64,000 bases of DNA from Pseudomonas sp. (lineage in GTDB: Bacteria; Pseudomonadota; Gammaproteobacteria; Pseudomonadales; Pseudomonadaceae): assembly GCF_030690725.1 (NCBI RefSeq), contig NZ_JAUYGD010000053.1:171801-235800 (forward strand), written 5' to 3'. The notes beneath the pieces were generated by a model. It had not been told where the DNA came from, ran no database searches, and worked only from the letters and a program-made list of their open reading frames with translations. A program made the translations under genes and the position numbers. Below, one piece after another: positions 53,930-62,400 of this stretch; the stretch's first letter is position 1, and each line of letters begins with the position of its first letter.

Positions 53930-55366
53930 TTAATCGATAACGACATAAAAGATATCGCTGCGCCCAACAACTGACTCATCGCTTCGTTTAATTACATAAG
54001 CCTCAACCATGTGTACTCCATGGTATTCTAAGTATTCTCTCCTTACACCATGAGTTTCAGAGCTATAAAACTGACCTCGCATGCATTTTGCTGCGTAGGC
54101 TGCTGCGTCAGTATTGGTAATTCGCCATTTAACTGAATAATCTCTGGGGAATGGGAGTCCCGCCAAGCTCAGGGCATTAAATTCTAGCCAGATCCCCGGG
54201 CGAAGAGGTGTCAGGCTTTGCACTTCGGCTTGTCGGATGCTACGTTCACTTTCGGCTCGATATGTTTTTATTCTGACGTTAATGGGCGCGCTATTCGCAT
54301 TGCGCCATTTAGGTCTTTCCATATGTGGGAGTTTCGTAAAGTTTTCCGGGAGTGCACTGCGTCCTATGGCTTTAACTGCCGATACCATATCGCTCCAAGA
54401 GGAAGCTAAGGATTCGAGTGCTGCTATGGCAACAGGGCTCACACGAGCCGCTTTCTCTACCGCCTCTGCCTTGGCGAACTCATCACCGAAGACTCTCCTC
54501 CATTTCGCTATGCTTTCATCTTTATCTTCTTCGTCATAGGCCTCATCAATCCAGTCGCGATACCGATTGATCACGTTCCTGAAATTAGAATATTTCGCTT
54601 GATCCCAGCACCGGCTCTGGATTTCACTCCAAAGTACAGGGTTGTGTACCTCGGGTAGATAATAATTTGCTTGCAGCCAGTCATCTAAACGGCCCACTAT
54701 TTCTTTGAGTGCGGAGGGTACATCAGAAAACTCTAATCTTGACCCGTCGTTGGCAAGAATGCGCTCACCCAGCATTGTGGTCAGCAAAAACGATGGGCAC
54801 GTGAAAGTTGTTTTTATATCGCGTAAATATTTTAAAAGCCTTGTCACTTTCCTCAGGTTGTTCTTTGATGAACTGGTGTTTTTTGCTATCAGCCAGTCTG
54901 TATAGTCTCCTGGCCTTGATGGCTCAAACTCATTGCTATTTCTATTGCAGACTTCATATTCATCAGTAAACCGGCGATCTTTAATGCATGGTGCTATGTC
55001 TATTTTCCTTTCGCCAGCATATTCTATAGTTACGCAGTGTGACGACTTTATGACTTTTCCAGCGTAGGTGGCACTCGCACGAAAAGCCTCATGCAGAGTG
55101 TTTATATACTGTTTAGGTTCCCAGTCTTCGACGTGATCAATATAGACGAGCAAGTCGGCATCAAACGAAGCTCCGTCTATAGGCCTTATAATGGTTTTGT
55201 GAGCCCATGAGCCATGTGCAGCATACCTGATGATTTTAGGCTTCCAATCTGCGTTCAAAAGATAGCGCTGCACAGCATCTATGCTGCTTTCAAGTTGATC
55301 AAATCTGGATTGGTTCAGATTGACGGTGTCTTTCAGGAAGTCATTGAATTGCGAAACTAACTTCAT
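53930..55366 (-). CDS. CD-NTase (SMODS nucleotidyltransferase) with C-terminal AGS-C-like sensor, CBASS
   Basis: 478 residues. The nucleotidyltransferase core has AHGSWAHKTIIRP (G52-S53), catalytic D69 and D71 in GASFDADLLVYID and the third acidic residue in ERKIDIAPCI (D123). A helical OAS-like half follows (about 160-330). The C-terminal about 110 residues (LEFNALSLAGLPFPRDYSVKWRITN through MRGQFYSSETHGVRREYLEYHGVHMVEAYVIKR) resemble the AGS-C sensor domain found at the end of some CD-NTases. It makes a cyclic (oligo)nucleotide that would activate the S-4TM effector. Visibly A+T-richer than flanking genes, suggesting transfer. No Cap2/Cap3 genes are present, so a minimal two-gene (type I) CBASS. 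Confidence 0.82.
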   Translation of the reverse strand: MKLVSQFNDFLKDTVNLNQSRFDQLESSIDAVQRYLLNADWKPKIIRYAAHGSWAHKTIIRPIDGASFDADLLVYIDHVEDWEPKQYINTLHEAFRASATYAGKVIKSSHCVTIEYAGERKIDIAPCIKDRRFTDEYEVCNRNSNEFEPSRPGDYTDWLIAKNTSSSKNNLRKVTRLLKYLRDIKTTFTCPSFLLTTMLGERILANDGSRLEFSDVPSALKEIVGRLDDWLQANYYLPEVHNPVLWSEIQSRCWDQAKYSNFRNVINRYRDWIDEAYDEEDKDESIAKWRRVFGDEFAKAEAVEKAARVSPVAIAALESLASSWSDMVSAVKAIGRSALPENFTKLPHMERPKWRNANSAPINVRIKTYRAESERSIRQAEVQSLTPLRPGIWLEFNALSLAGLPFPRDYSVKWRITNTDAAAYAAKCMRGQFYSSETHGVRREYLEYHGVHMVEAYVIKRSDESVVGRSDIFYVVID

Positions 55367-55440
55367 TGTTACATCCTTGCGTTGAAGTATGCGAAATGGA
55401 TAATAGGGACAGGCAACGATTTCCAGTTCTCACCAGCATC

Positions 55441-56211
55441 TCAAATATTCTGCACCGCCCGACACCTCGGAAACCCCGAACACCCCCAAAACTGCTGGCC
55501 AACATTGGCCCCGGTTTTACGAATGCGAATAACCAGAGCACTACCACATTTCGGACACTGTCGCTCAGCTGTCGGATCACTACGGCGTTTAAGGTTTTGC
55601 ACATGCTCGCGGTGGGTGGCGAGGGTTGGCGCGCGGCGGCCGGATTGCAGGGCGTGCAGCATGGCGTCGACTTCAGTCGCGCTAAATACCGGCTGCTGAA
55701 ATGACTTGATATAGCGGATAAAGCCGATGCCTTGGGTGACGTTGGCCGGCACCTCGGTTTTGAATGTGCTGCCGCCGACAAAGGTGATCACCGAGTGCAG
55801 GTGCTCGGGGTTTACGCCAAGGGTGGCTTCCAGCGCTTTAAGGTGTTTGTAGTTCTGCCGCAGCGGGTTCTGGAATTTGAAGGTGCGTTTGTAGAGCTTC
55901 TGCGTCCACTGCGCCTGCTTTTCGCTGCCGAAGATCCAGCCGCTCATGTTCTTCGTTTCCAGCACGAAGATGCCGTAGGGCGAGAGGAATACGTGGTCGA
56001 TCTGCGTGGTGCCGTCGGGCGTGTTGAGGGTGACGTTGTGCAGGCGGCGGTAGGTGTGTTTGTCCAGCTGCCAATGGGCGAATAAGCGCACCAGCAGCTC
56101 ACCAATATGGCCCTTGGCCCAAGGCGACTTGAGCAGGCCGAGCAGCAGCATGGCGGGAATCAGCCAGGTCATCGTATCGATAACGGGCCGCAGGATGACG
56201 CTGTAGTCCAT
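55441..56211 (-). CDS. NERD-domain nuclease-like protein with zinc ribbon
   Basis: 256 residues from the ATG at 56211 (AAGGAAGAAGGC before it; an earlier start at 56229 is open). N-terminal membrane helix (MDYSVILRPVIDTMTWLIPA), then NERD domain (KGHIGELLVRLFAHWQLDKHTYRRLHNVTLNTPDGTTQIDHVFLSPYGIFVLETKNMSGWI; D and E of a PD-(D/E)xK-like core in IDH and ETKN). The C-terminus has a topoisomerase-type zinc ribbon, CPKCGSALVIRIRK followed by FWGCSGFPRC. Co-oriented with and 75 bp upstream of the CD-NTase; it is not a known CBASS subunit, so co-function is only possible. Confidence 0.85.
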   Translation of the reverse strand: MDYSVILRPVIDTMTWLIPAMLLLGLLKSPWAKGHIGELLVRLFAHWQLDKHTYRRLHNVTLNTPDGTTQIDHVFLSPYGIFVLETKNMSGWIFGSEKQAQWTQKLYKRTFKFQNPLRQNYKHLKALEATLGVNPEHLHSVITFVGGSTFKTEVPANVTQGIGFIRYIKSFQQPVFSATEVDAMLHALQSGRRAPTLATHREHVQNLKRRSDPTAERQCPKCGSALVIRIRKTGANVGQQFWGCSGFPRCRAVQNI

Positions 56212-56546
56212 GCCTTCTTCCTTGAGCAATGCCGCTTGAGTGGCGCCCGTAAGCCGAGCGAGCAGGCGTGTCGGATTTCCAAATGCATGACACTGCCCCG
56301 GATAATGGCCAATTGCCTGCGCCAGCTCAAGGGTTCAACGACTAATTGCTAACAGCCGGCGGTGGGCGAATGGCTGTTTTGCATGGCTACACCAGTGCAA
56401 CTGCGGCCCGATCCGGAAGGGACTTTTGTGGGGATGGTGTATCCGTGAGCCGCTTAGCGAGCCTATTCGGCTCATTGCGTGAGCCGAGTTTCAGCCAGGC
56501 TGCTGGTTTCGACTGAGCTTGATCCGCGTGGTTTGCGTTATGGCGT

Positions 56547-57881
56547 TCAGTGTTTTTTGGCCAGCAATTCGGAGCGGCCAATCACTTCGCGGCTGCGCTC
56601 TGGTTTTCGCGGCCCGGAGAAGCCGGCGTCTTCAATGGCGGTATCCAAACCGCGAAAGTGCGGGGCGGCTTTGGGGCTGCGCAATGTCTCCATACCTTCG
56701 TTCCAGGCGTGCACCATCTGTTTAGCCACATCACGCCAGGCGGGCTCGTTTTTCGCTGCTTCGATAACTTCTTTGCCGACCTCTACGGCGGACTCGCAAA
56801 GCTGCTCGACCATGGCGGCGTACTGGCGTGGTGGAATGCCTAAGACGGCTTTGAAAAATAACTCCAGCGAACGGCCTGGCGTCCAGGTTTGTCTGCCGCT
56901 TATGGACAGGCCGGGTGGGTTGTCGGCGAAGCGCGGGTAGGCCTGAGTGGTCACCAGGTCATAGACCGGGGTAAAAGCGACGTCCGCTCGGGAGGTGTAG
57001 AACAACGCGATGTTTTTTGCGTGGCAATCTGCGTTGCGTATTACGTAGTTGGTCAGCAGTTGCCAGCCAAAGTGCTCGCGTTGCGCTTGGAGACGGTCAG
57101 CGGTGATATAGGCCCGTGTGGCATTCCACACCCGCTCGGTGGTGGGGGCGTACTTTTCATGTGGCGGCAAACCCAGTAGCCCACAGGCGTCTTCGACTCC
57201 GCAGCGGGGGACGCCTTGTGCGTCGACATCGAAGCGATCCACTACCAGGATTTTGCCGTCCTCTGACATGCGACATGCTGCAACGGGCACAGCATTCAAT
57301 CGCGCTAGCACGCGCATGCTGTAGAACTCGTTGAAACCCAGAAAGGGCGTGTTGTCATCGGAGCCTTTGATGATATGAAAGCCGGTGCGCAGGGTCGGTT
57401 TACCTAGCGGCTCCCGAGGCTCTGCGGCGTCGGTGGCAATAAACTTTGGTACGACCCCCGAGACAGCTACCCGAGCGTATTGCCGTACCAGTGCGGCGAA
57501 GCGGTCAGTGGTGTTTTCCGCCTTGAGCAGATGACTTATCTCAATTGGCGCGATCTCGATGCCAGGCTGAATGCCTTCGGGTGTGACCGAGACTCTGCCG
57601 ATGCCGGTGCCGCCCACCACGGCCAGCAGCGACAGATCGGTGCCATCGAGCAGTGGGCCGAACTCCTCGCGGATAACGCCCAGCAAATAACCCTCGGGCA
57701 GGTTCTGCCGGAAAAATGGAAACAGGTCGCGGGGCCAGCGCCATGCTTCTTCGCGAACCGGCATCGTTAGGCTGACAAAGTCTTGCAAGGCGGTGCCGGG
57801 AAGATATTTCAGCACGTATTCATCGCGCTCCCGGTAGAGCTTGGCCACAAGCCTTGAGCTGACGTGGACGTCGAGAATCAT
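56547..57881 (-). CDS. hipA: HipA-family serine/threonine kinase toxin
   Basis: 444 residues, the normal HipA length. N-terminal subdomain 1, then ARVAVSGVVPKF (the SG-containing regulatory/P-loop region, residues 137-147), catalytic loop RNADCHAKN (D285) and the DFG-equivalent PVYDLV (D308). All catalytic motifs are intact. E. coli HipA phosphorylates glutamyl-tRNA synthetase and causes persistence; the target here is unknown. It follows hipB by 2 nt, an antitoxin-first arrangement. Confidence 0.88.
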   Translation of the reverse strand: MILDVHVSSRLVAKLYRERDEYVLKYLPGTALQDFVSLTMPVREEAWRWPRDLFPFFRQNLPEGYLLGVIREEFGPLLDGTDLSLLAVVGGTGIGRVSVTPEGIQPGIEIAPIEISHLLKAENTTDRFAALVRQYARVAVSGVVPKFIATDAAEPREPLGKPTLRTGFHIIKGSDDNTPFLGFNEFYSMRVLARLNAVPVAACRMSEDGKILVVDRFDVDAQGVPRCGVEDACGLLGLPPHEKYAPTTERVWNATRAYITADRLQAQREHFGWQLLTNYVIRNADCHAKNIALFYTSRADVAFTPVYDLVTTQAYPRFADNPPGLSISGRQTWTPGRSLELFFKAVLGIPPRQYAAMVEQLCESAVEVGKEVIEAAKNEPAWRDVAKQMVHAWNEGMETLRSPKAAPHFRGLDTAIEDAGFSGPRKPERSREVIGRSELLAKKH

Positions 57882-57883
57882 GC

Positions 57884-58144
57884 TCAGCCTCTCCCGGAAC
57901 GTTGCTCGTTGAGGATGTCTTCAACGGTGCGTTCGTGACCGGCTTTGACCAGTTTCAGGTCATAGCCTGCCGCCTCCAGCAGGCGAACCAGCACTGAAAC
58001 GCTCATATCACCCTTGGCCACTGTTTCCATGCGGGCCACCGTGGAGCGTGATACGCCCGCGCGGCTGGCCAATGCTTCCTGGCTTAGCTTCGCGTCACCG
58101 CGCGCCTGCTTCAGCATTTCGGAGACATCATATAGAGAGGTCAT
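57884..58144 (-). CDS. hipB: HipB-like XRE-family antitoxin
   Basis: 86 residues with a helix-turn-helix (LSQEALASRAGVSRSTVARMET, residues 19-40) and the C-terminal tail GHERTVEDILNEQRSGRG. It would neutralise HipA and repress the operon through the operators upstream. The first operator overlaps its start codon (58144). Stop is 2 nt before the hipA start. Confidence 0.88.
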   Translation of the reverse strand: MTSLYDVSEMLKQARGDAKLSQEALASRAGVSRSTVARMETVAKGDMSVSVLVRLLEAAGYDLKLVKAGHERTVEDILNEQRSGRG

Positions 58145-58165
58145 TTGTAGCCCTCGGGCATCAAA
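58144..58165. promoter_or_regulatory. hipB operator O1 (overlaps the start codon)
   Basis: TTTGTAGCCC-TC-GGGCATCAAA; two mismatches in the right arm. Confidence 0.7.
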
Positions 58166-58183
58166 AAGAGCGGATATGCCGAA

Positions 58184-58205
58184 ACTGTAGCCCTCGGGCT
58201 ACAAA
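58184..58205. promoter_or_regulatory. hipB operator O2
   Basis: ACTGTAGCCC-TC-GGGCTACAAA; eight-base arms TGTAGCCC / GGGCTACA exact. Confidence 0.8.
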
Positions 58206-58229
58206 TGCACAAGCAACAGATAAGTGTGA

Positions 58230-58251
58230 TTTGTGGCTTGTGGGCTACAAA
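58230..58251. promoter_or_regulatory. hipB operator O3
   Basis: TTTGTGGCTT-GT-GGGCTACAAA; right arm exact, left arm diverged. Confidence 0.75.
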
Positions 58252-58270
58252 TTTCGCTTGCTAGGTATAT

Positions 58271-58292
58271 TTTGTAGCTCGCGGGCTACAAA
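58271..58292. promoter_or_regulatory. hipB operator O4
   Basis: TTTGTAGCTC-GC-GGGCTACAAA; best match to the full palindrome. Spacing between starts of the four sites is 40, 46 and 41 bases. Confidence 0.8.
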
Positions 58293-58339
58293 TTGTGCCG
58301 GCAGGGATAGATATATGACGGGGCTTGCAGGCGGGTGGG

Positions 58340-58999
58340 TTAGTTTTCTAGGCGACGCCGCTTGGCATATTCGGCGGCTTTTCCGCTATCAATAAAGTCG
58401 AATACGAATGCCTTTGCATGCATAACGCTTTCGTAGCGCTTTTTCCCCTGCACATTATCTACAACCAGTTTGCAGCCAGCCGGCTCGATAACCACGGCCA
58501 ACTTAAAGCCTCGGTGTTTTATCGTGTGACGGCCGTTTTTGCGTTTCCATTTGGAAGAGGCCAGGAACCGTCTGAGTCGACCTAGGCGTCGTCGGGCTTC
58601 TGTCGCCTCCCGCGTGCCGGTTAGCGCATCGCAGCAGTGAGTGCCAACGCCCATCTGCTCCCAGTGCTTATGCAGTACGTAGTGCACATAGCGGATCGCT
58701 GTACCGCACAGCTCACAGTTCCCGGCGAGGTCGCCCAGGTCATCCTCGCCACTGTATTCCCATCCAGAGTCGGGCCGTATTTCCCCATGCTCGCGGGCAT
58801 GGCAGCCCCGGCAGAGCGTTTCACAATCAGAATGGTCGTACTGCCAAGGCTTGCGCCCGCTGATGTAGTGCTTGTGATGAACTTGCAGGACGACGCCATC
58901 CGGCCGCCCACGGCCACACTCAACGCAAACGCCAGCATCCAGCGCTATTACCTGTTCTCTGAATGCTGCCCACTGCTTGTCGGCATAAAGATTCGCCAT
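58340..58999 (-). CDS. HNH-endonuclease-like protein
   Basis: 219 residues. CVECGRGRPDGVVLQVHHKH (paired cysteines, then the HNH-type VHH) and CETLCRGCHAREHGE form the zinc-bound beta-beta-alpha nuclease core (about residues 25-75). After it come CELCGTAIRYVHYVLHKHW and a basic C-terminal segment that may bind DNA. Function unknown; such genes are frequent in defence or mobile regions. Next to hipB, same strand, downstream of a Fic remnant. Confidence 0.75.
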   Translation of the reverse strand: MANLYADKQWAAFREQVIALDAGVCVECGRGRPDGVVLQVHHKHYISGRKPWQYDHSDCETLCRGCHAREHGEIRPDSGWEYSGEDDLGDLAGNCELCGTAIRYVHYVLHKHWEQMGVGTHCCDALTGTREATEARRRLGRLRRFLASSKWKRKNGRHTIKHRGFKLAVVIEPAGCKLVVDNVQGKKRYESVMHAKAFVFDFIDSGKAAEYAKRRRLEN

Positions 59000-59089
59000 C
59001 CCTAGCTCTCCCGCGCCTGTCCTTGTCAGCCCCTGAGGGCTCAGCGGCGCAATTCCAGTGCATCGTTTGCTGCGGCGCCTCAGACCAGC

Positions 59090-59329
59090 CTAGCTGCCTG
59101 GCGCTCGGGTTGCGTAGCAAACGTGGTAGCGGGTGCTACGACCGCCACCGGGTAGGCGGGTGATGCAGCCTTCTTCCAGGAGGTCGCCGAGATGGCGGGT
59201 TGCGGTGGCTTTGGAAACCTTGGCCACGGCCTGATATTGGGCGGCGCTGATGCCGTCCGCAAAGCCACGTTCGCCGCCATCGAGCAGGCGGTTAAGGTGC
59301 TCCGTTAAGGCGTTTGATTCGAGTCGTTT
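59090..59329 (-). pseudogene. 3' remnant of a Fic-family gene
   Basis: An open stretch of about 80 codons with no start, bounded upstream by a stop at 59330-59332 and followed by a stop at 59090-59092. It reads KRLESNALTEHLNRLL, then DGGERGFADGISAAQYQAVA, KVSKATATRHLGDLLEEGCI and TRLPGGGRSTRYHV. This is the winged-helix C-terminus (Fic/DUF4172-type proteins). The Fic catalytic core is absent. It abuts the tRNA 3' end, so the 5' part was likely lost by insertion or deletion. Confidence 0.65.
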
Positions 59330-59372
59330 TCATACAGGCATGAAAAAGCCGCGCAGTGCGCGGCTTTGGAGT

Positions 59373-59449
59373 TGGTGGGCCCACACGGACTCGAACCGTG
59401 GACCAAAGGATTATGAGTCCTCTGCTCTAACCAACTGAGCTATGGGCCC
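59373..59449 (-). tRNA. tRNA-Ile (CAU, lysidine type)
   Basis: 77 nt including encoded CCA. Acceptor GGGCCC / GGGCCC, D arm AGCTCAGTTGGTTAGAGC, anticodon arm GGACTCATAATCC with CAU, T arm with GTTCGAGTCC. The anticodon loop CTCATAA identifies tRNA-Ile2, read with lysidine, rather than methionine. The accessory genes lie on its 3' side, the usual side for integrated islands. Confidence 0.93.
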
Positions 59450-59464
59450 TCAGAAGCGGGCGGA

Positions 59465-62400
59465 TTATACCGGTGCCTTCTCGGCAGCGCCAACCGAATG
59501 GCGCGGGGTGAGGAAGTTTTGTGCGAAGGCGTCCGCATGGATCGCGCGGCTGATGACGAAGCCCTGGATCTGCTCGCACCCTTCGGCAGCGAGGAACAGT
59601 TCCTGGGCTTTGGTTTCTACCCCTTCGGCGATCACGGTCAGTTGCATGCTGCGGCCCAGGGCGATGATGGCGCGCACGATGGCGACGTCGTTGCTGTCAT
59701 TGGGTAGGCCGCGCACGAAGGATTGGTCGATTTTCAGGGTGTCGACCGGCAGGCGCTTGAGGTAGCTGAGCGAGGAATAGCCGGTGCCGAAATCATCGAT
59801 GGCCAGTTGGATGCCCAGGTTTTTTAGCTGGTGCAGCAGGTTCAGCGCTTCTTCGGCCTGGTTCATGATGAAGCTTTCGGTGATTTCCAGTTGCAGCAGT
59901 TCGGGGGCCAGGTTGTGGTCTTCCAGCAGGCTGGAGATGCGTACCAGCAGGTGCGGCTGGCGCAGTTGCACGCCGGTCAGGTTGACCGACAGCGGGCCGA
60001 AGGGGGCGTGCTGTTGTTGCCATTGCTGCATTTGCCAGCAGGCTTGGCGCAGTACCCAGTCGCCGAGGGCGATGATCAGGCCGGTTTCTTCGGCCAGGGG
60101 GATAAAGCGATCCGGTGGGATTTCGCCGAATACCGGGTGATGCCAGCGCACCAGTGCTTCGGCGCCAATCAGGCGGTTGCTGCTCAGGCTGCGCTTGGGT
60201 TGATAGTAGAGCTGCAGTTGTTCCAGCTCGATGGCGCGGCGCAGTTCGCGCTCCAGGGCCATGCGTTCGGTGGCCTGGAAGGTCAGGTCGCGGGTGTATA
60301 GCTCGACGCGGTTACGCCCGCGCGCCTTGGAGCGGTACATGGCGGCGTCGGCATTTTTCACCAGGGTGGCGACATCGTCACCGTCATCCGGGTAGCGGCT
60401 GATGCCGATGCTGGCGCTGATAAACAGCTCCTGTTCGTCGAACTGGAAGGGCAGGCTGAAGCAGTCGAGCAGCTTGTGCGCCACCAGTTCTGCATCGCCA
60501 TCGTGTTGCAGGCCGGGCAGCAGGATGATGAATTCATCACCGCCGAGGCGCGCCACGGTGTCGATATCACGCAGGTGGGCTTTCAGGCGTACGGCAATGC
60601 TCTTCAGCAGTTGGTCGCCGACCGGGTGGCCGAGGCTGTCGTTGATGTGTTTGAAGCGGTCCAGGTCGATAAACAGTACGGCGCCCATGCGTTTGTCGAT
60701 GTGCGCGTCTTCGAGGGCGGCGCGCAGGCGCGCTTCAAATAGCATGCGGTTGGGCAGGCCGGTCAGCGGGTCGTGATGGGCCTGGTGGTCGAGGCTGGCC
60801 TGGGCGTGCTTGAGCGAGCTGATATCGGCAAACACGCCGACAAAGTGGGTGATCTGCTGATCGCTGTCACGCACGGCGCTGATGGTCAGCCATTCCGGGT
60901 AGAGCTCGCCGCTCTTGCGCTTGTTCCAGATCTCGCCTTGCCAGTGCCCGGAGGCGCTGAGGTTGTGCCACATGGCGGCGTAGAAGGCGCTGTCGTGGTT
61001 GCCGGAGGCGAGCAGACGCGGCGACTGGCCGAGGGCTTCGGCTTCGCTGTAGCCGGTGATGGTGGTGAAGGCGCGGTTGACTGCGGTGATGCGCTGCTGC
61101 AGGTCGGTGATCATCACGCCTTCGGCGGTACTTTCGAAAACGGTGGCGGCCTGCTTGAGGTTTTCCTGCATCTGCTCGCGCTCGGTGATGTCGCGCGCGA
61201 TGGTCAGCATGCAGGTGTCGCCTTCGATGGGGATCGGCTGCACCGACATCTCACAGGTGCGCAGTGAGCCGTTGCGGGTGCGGATCAGGGCGCGGAAGTC
61301 GCGCACCGAGCCGTGCTGTTGTACGTGCTCGAACATCCGCGTGCGGTCTTCCGGGTCGGCCCAGATGCCCAGTTGCAGGGTCGAGCTGTCGGTCGCTTCG
61401 TTAACGCTGTAGCCGGTGATGCGGCTGAAGCCTTCGTTGACGTCCAGCAGTTGGCCGTCGCTCAGGCGGGTGATCAGCAGGCCGTCGGGGGAGGCGTGGA
61501 AGGCCTTGGCGAATTTGTCCTCAGAGAGTTTCAGGCGCTGTTGGGTGTCCTTCAATTCGCTGATGTCACGTACTGCCACGACCAGGGTGCTGCTGTCATC
61601 CAGGGTGACCTTCTGCGCGGAAATCAGCGCGGTGAACTGGCTGCCATCGCGCCGGCGAAAGCGGCCCTCGATGTTGTGCGCGCTACCCTTGCGCAGCATT
61701 TCCAGAATGCGTGGGCCGATGCCTTGCTCCATCCACAGGTCCAGCTCTGAGCTGGTATGGCCGATGGCTTCGGCGGCGCTGATGCCGAATTGCTGCTCGA
61801 AGGTGTTGTTGACCGCCAGCAGGCGGCCGTCGTGCAGGTTGAGCAAGGCGATGATGTCTGGGCAGCTGTGGAACACTGAGGCGAACTTCTGTTCCGACAG
61901 GGCCAGTGCCTGTTCGGTGCGCTTGGTTTCGGTGATGTCGATCAGCAGGCCACGCAGCATCTGGCTGCCATCCAGCGGCGAGAGCGTGACGATATCGCGG
62001 ACCCAGACTTCGCGGCCGTCGGCGGCGAGCATGCGGTAATCCATGCTGTGGTCGCGCCCGGCCAGGGTTTCACTGCGGCAATAGTCGAGGGTGCGGCGCG
62101 CGTCCTCGGGGTGCAGGATGCGTTCGATAAAGCCGGGCTGCAGCCAGTCCTGCGCCGGATAGCCAAGCAGTTTCTCTGCCTGGGGCGCGACATAGGTGTA
62201 GCGAAAGTCGCTGGGGTCCATCTGCCAGGCGACGGCGTTGAGGCTTTCCACCAGGCCGCGGTAGTGCTGCTCGCTGTTGCGCAGCTCGCCTTCGAGTAGG
62301 GCGCGGTTGTGCATTTCACTGCGCAGGCGGTGGTTGATGCGCAGGATGCTGAAGATGATCAGCAGAGCTGCCAACAAGCCGGGCAGGCCAAACAGCAGCA

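Noticed and set aside
59373..59449. Elongator or initiator tRNA-Met
   Set aside because: Anticodon is CAU but the loop and stem CTCATAA with GGAC/GTCC-type flanks are those of the lysidine tRNA-Ile2; the initiator features (C1-A72 mismatch and three G-C pairs) are absent.
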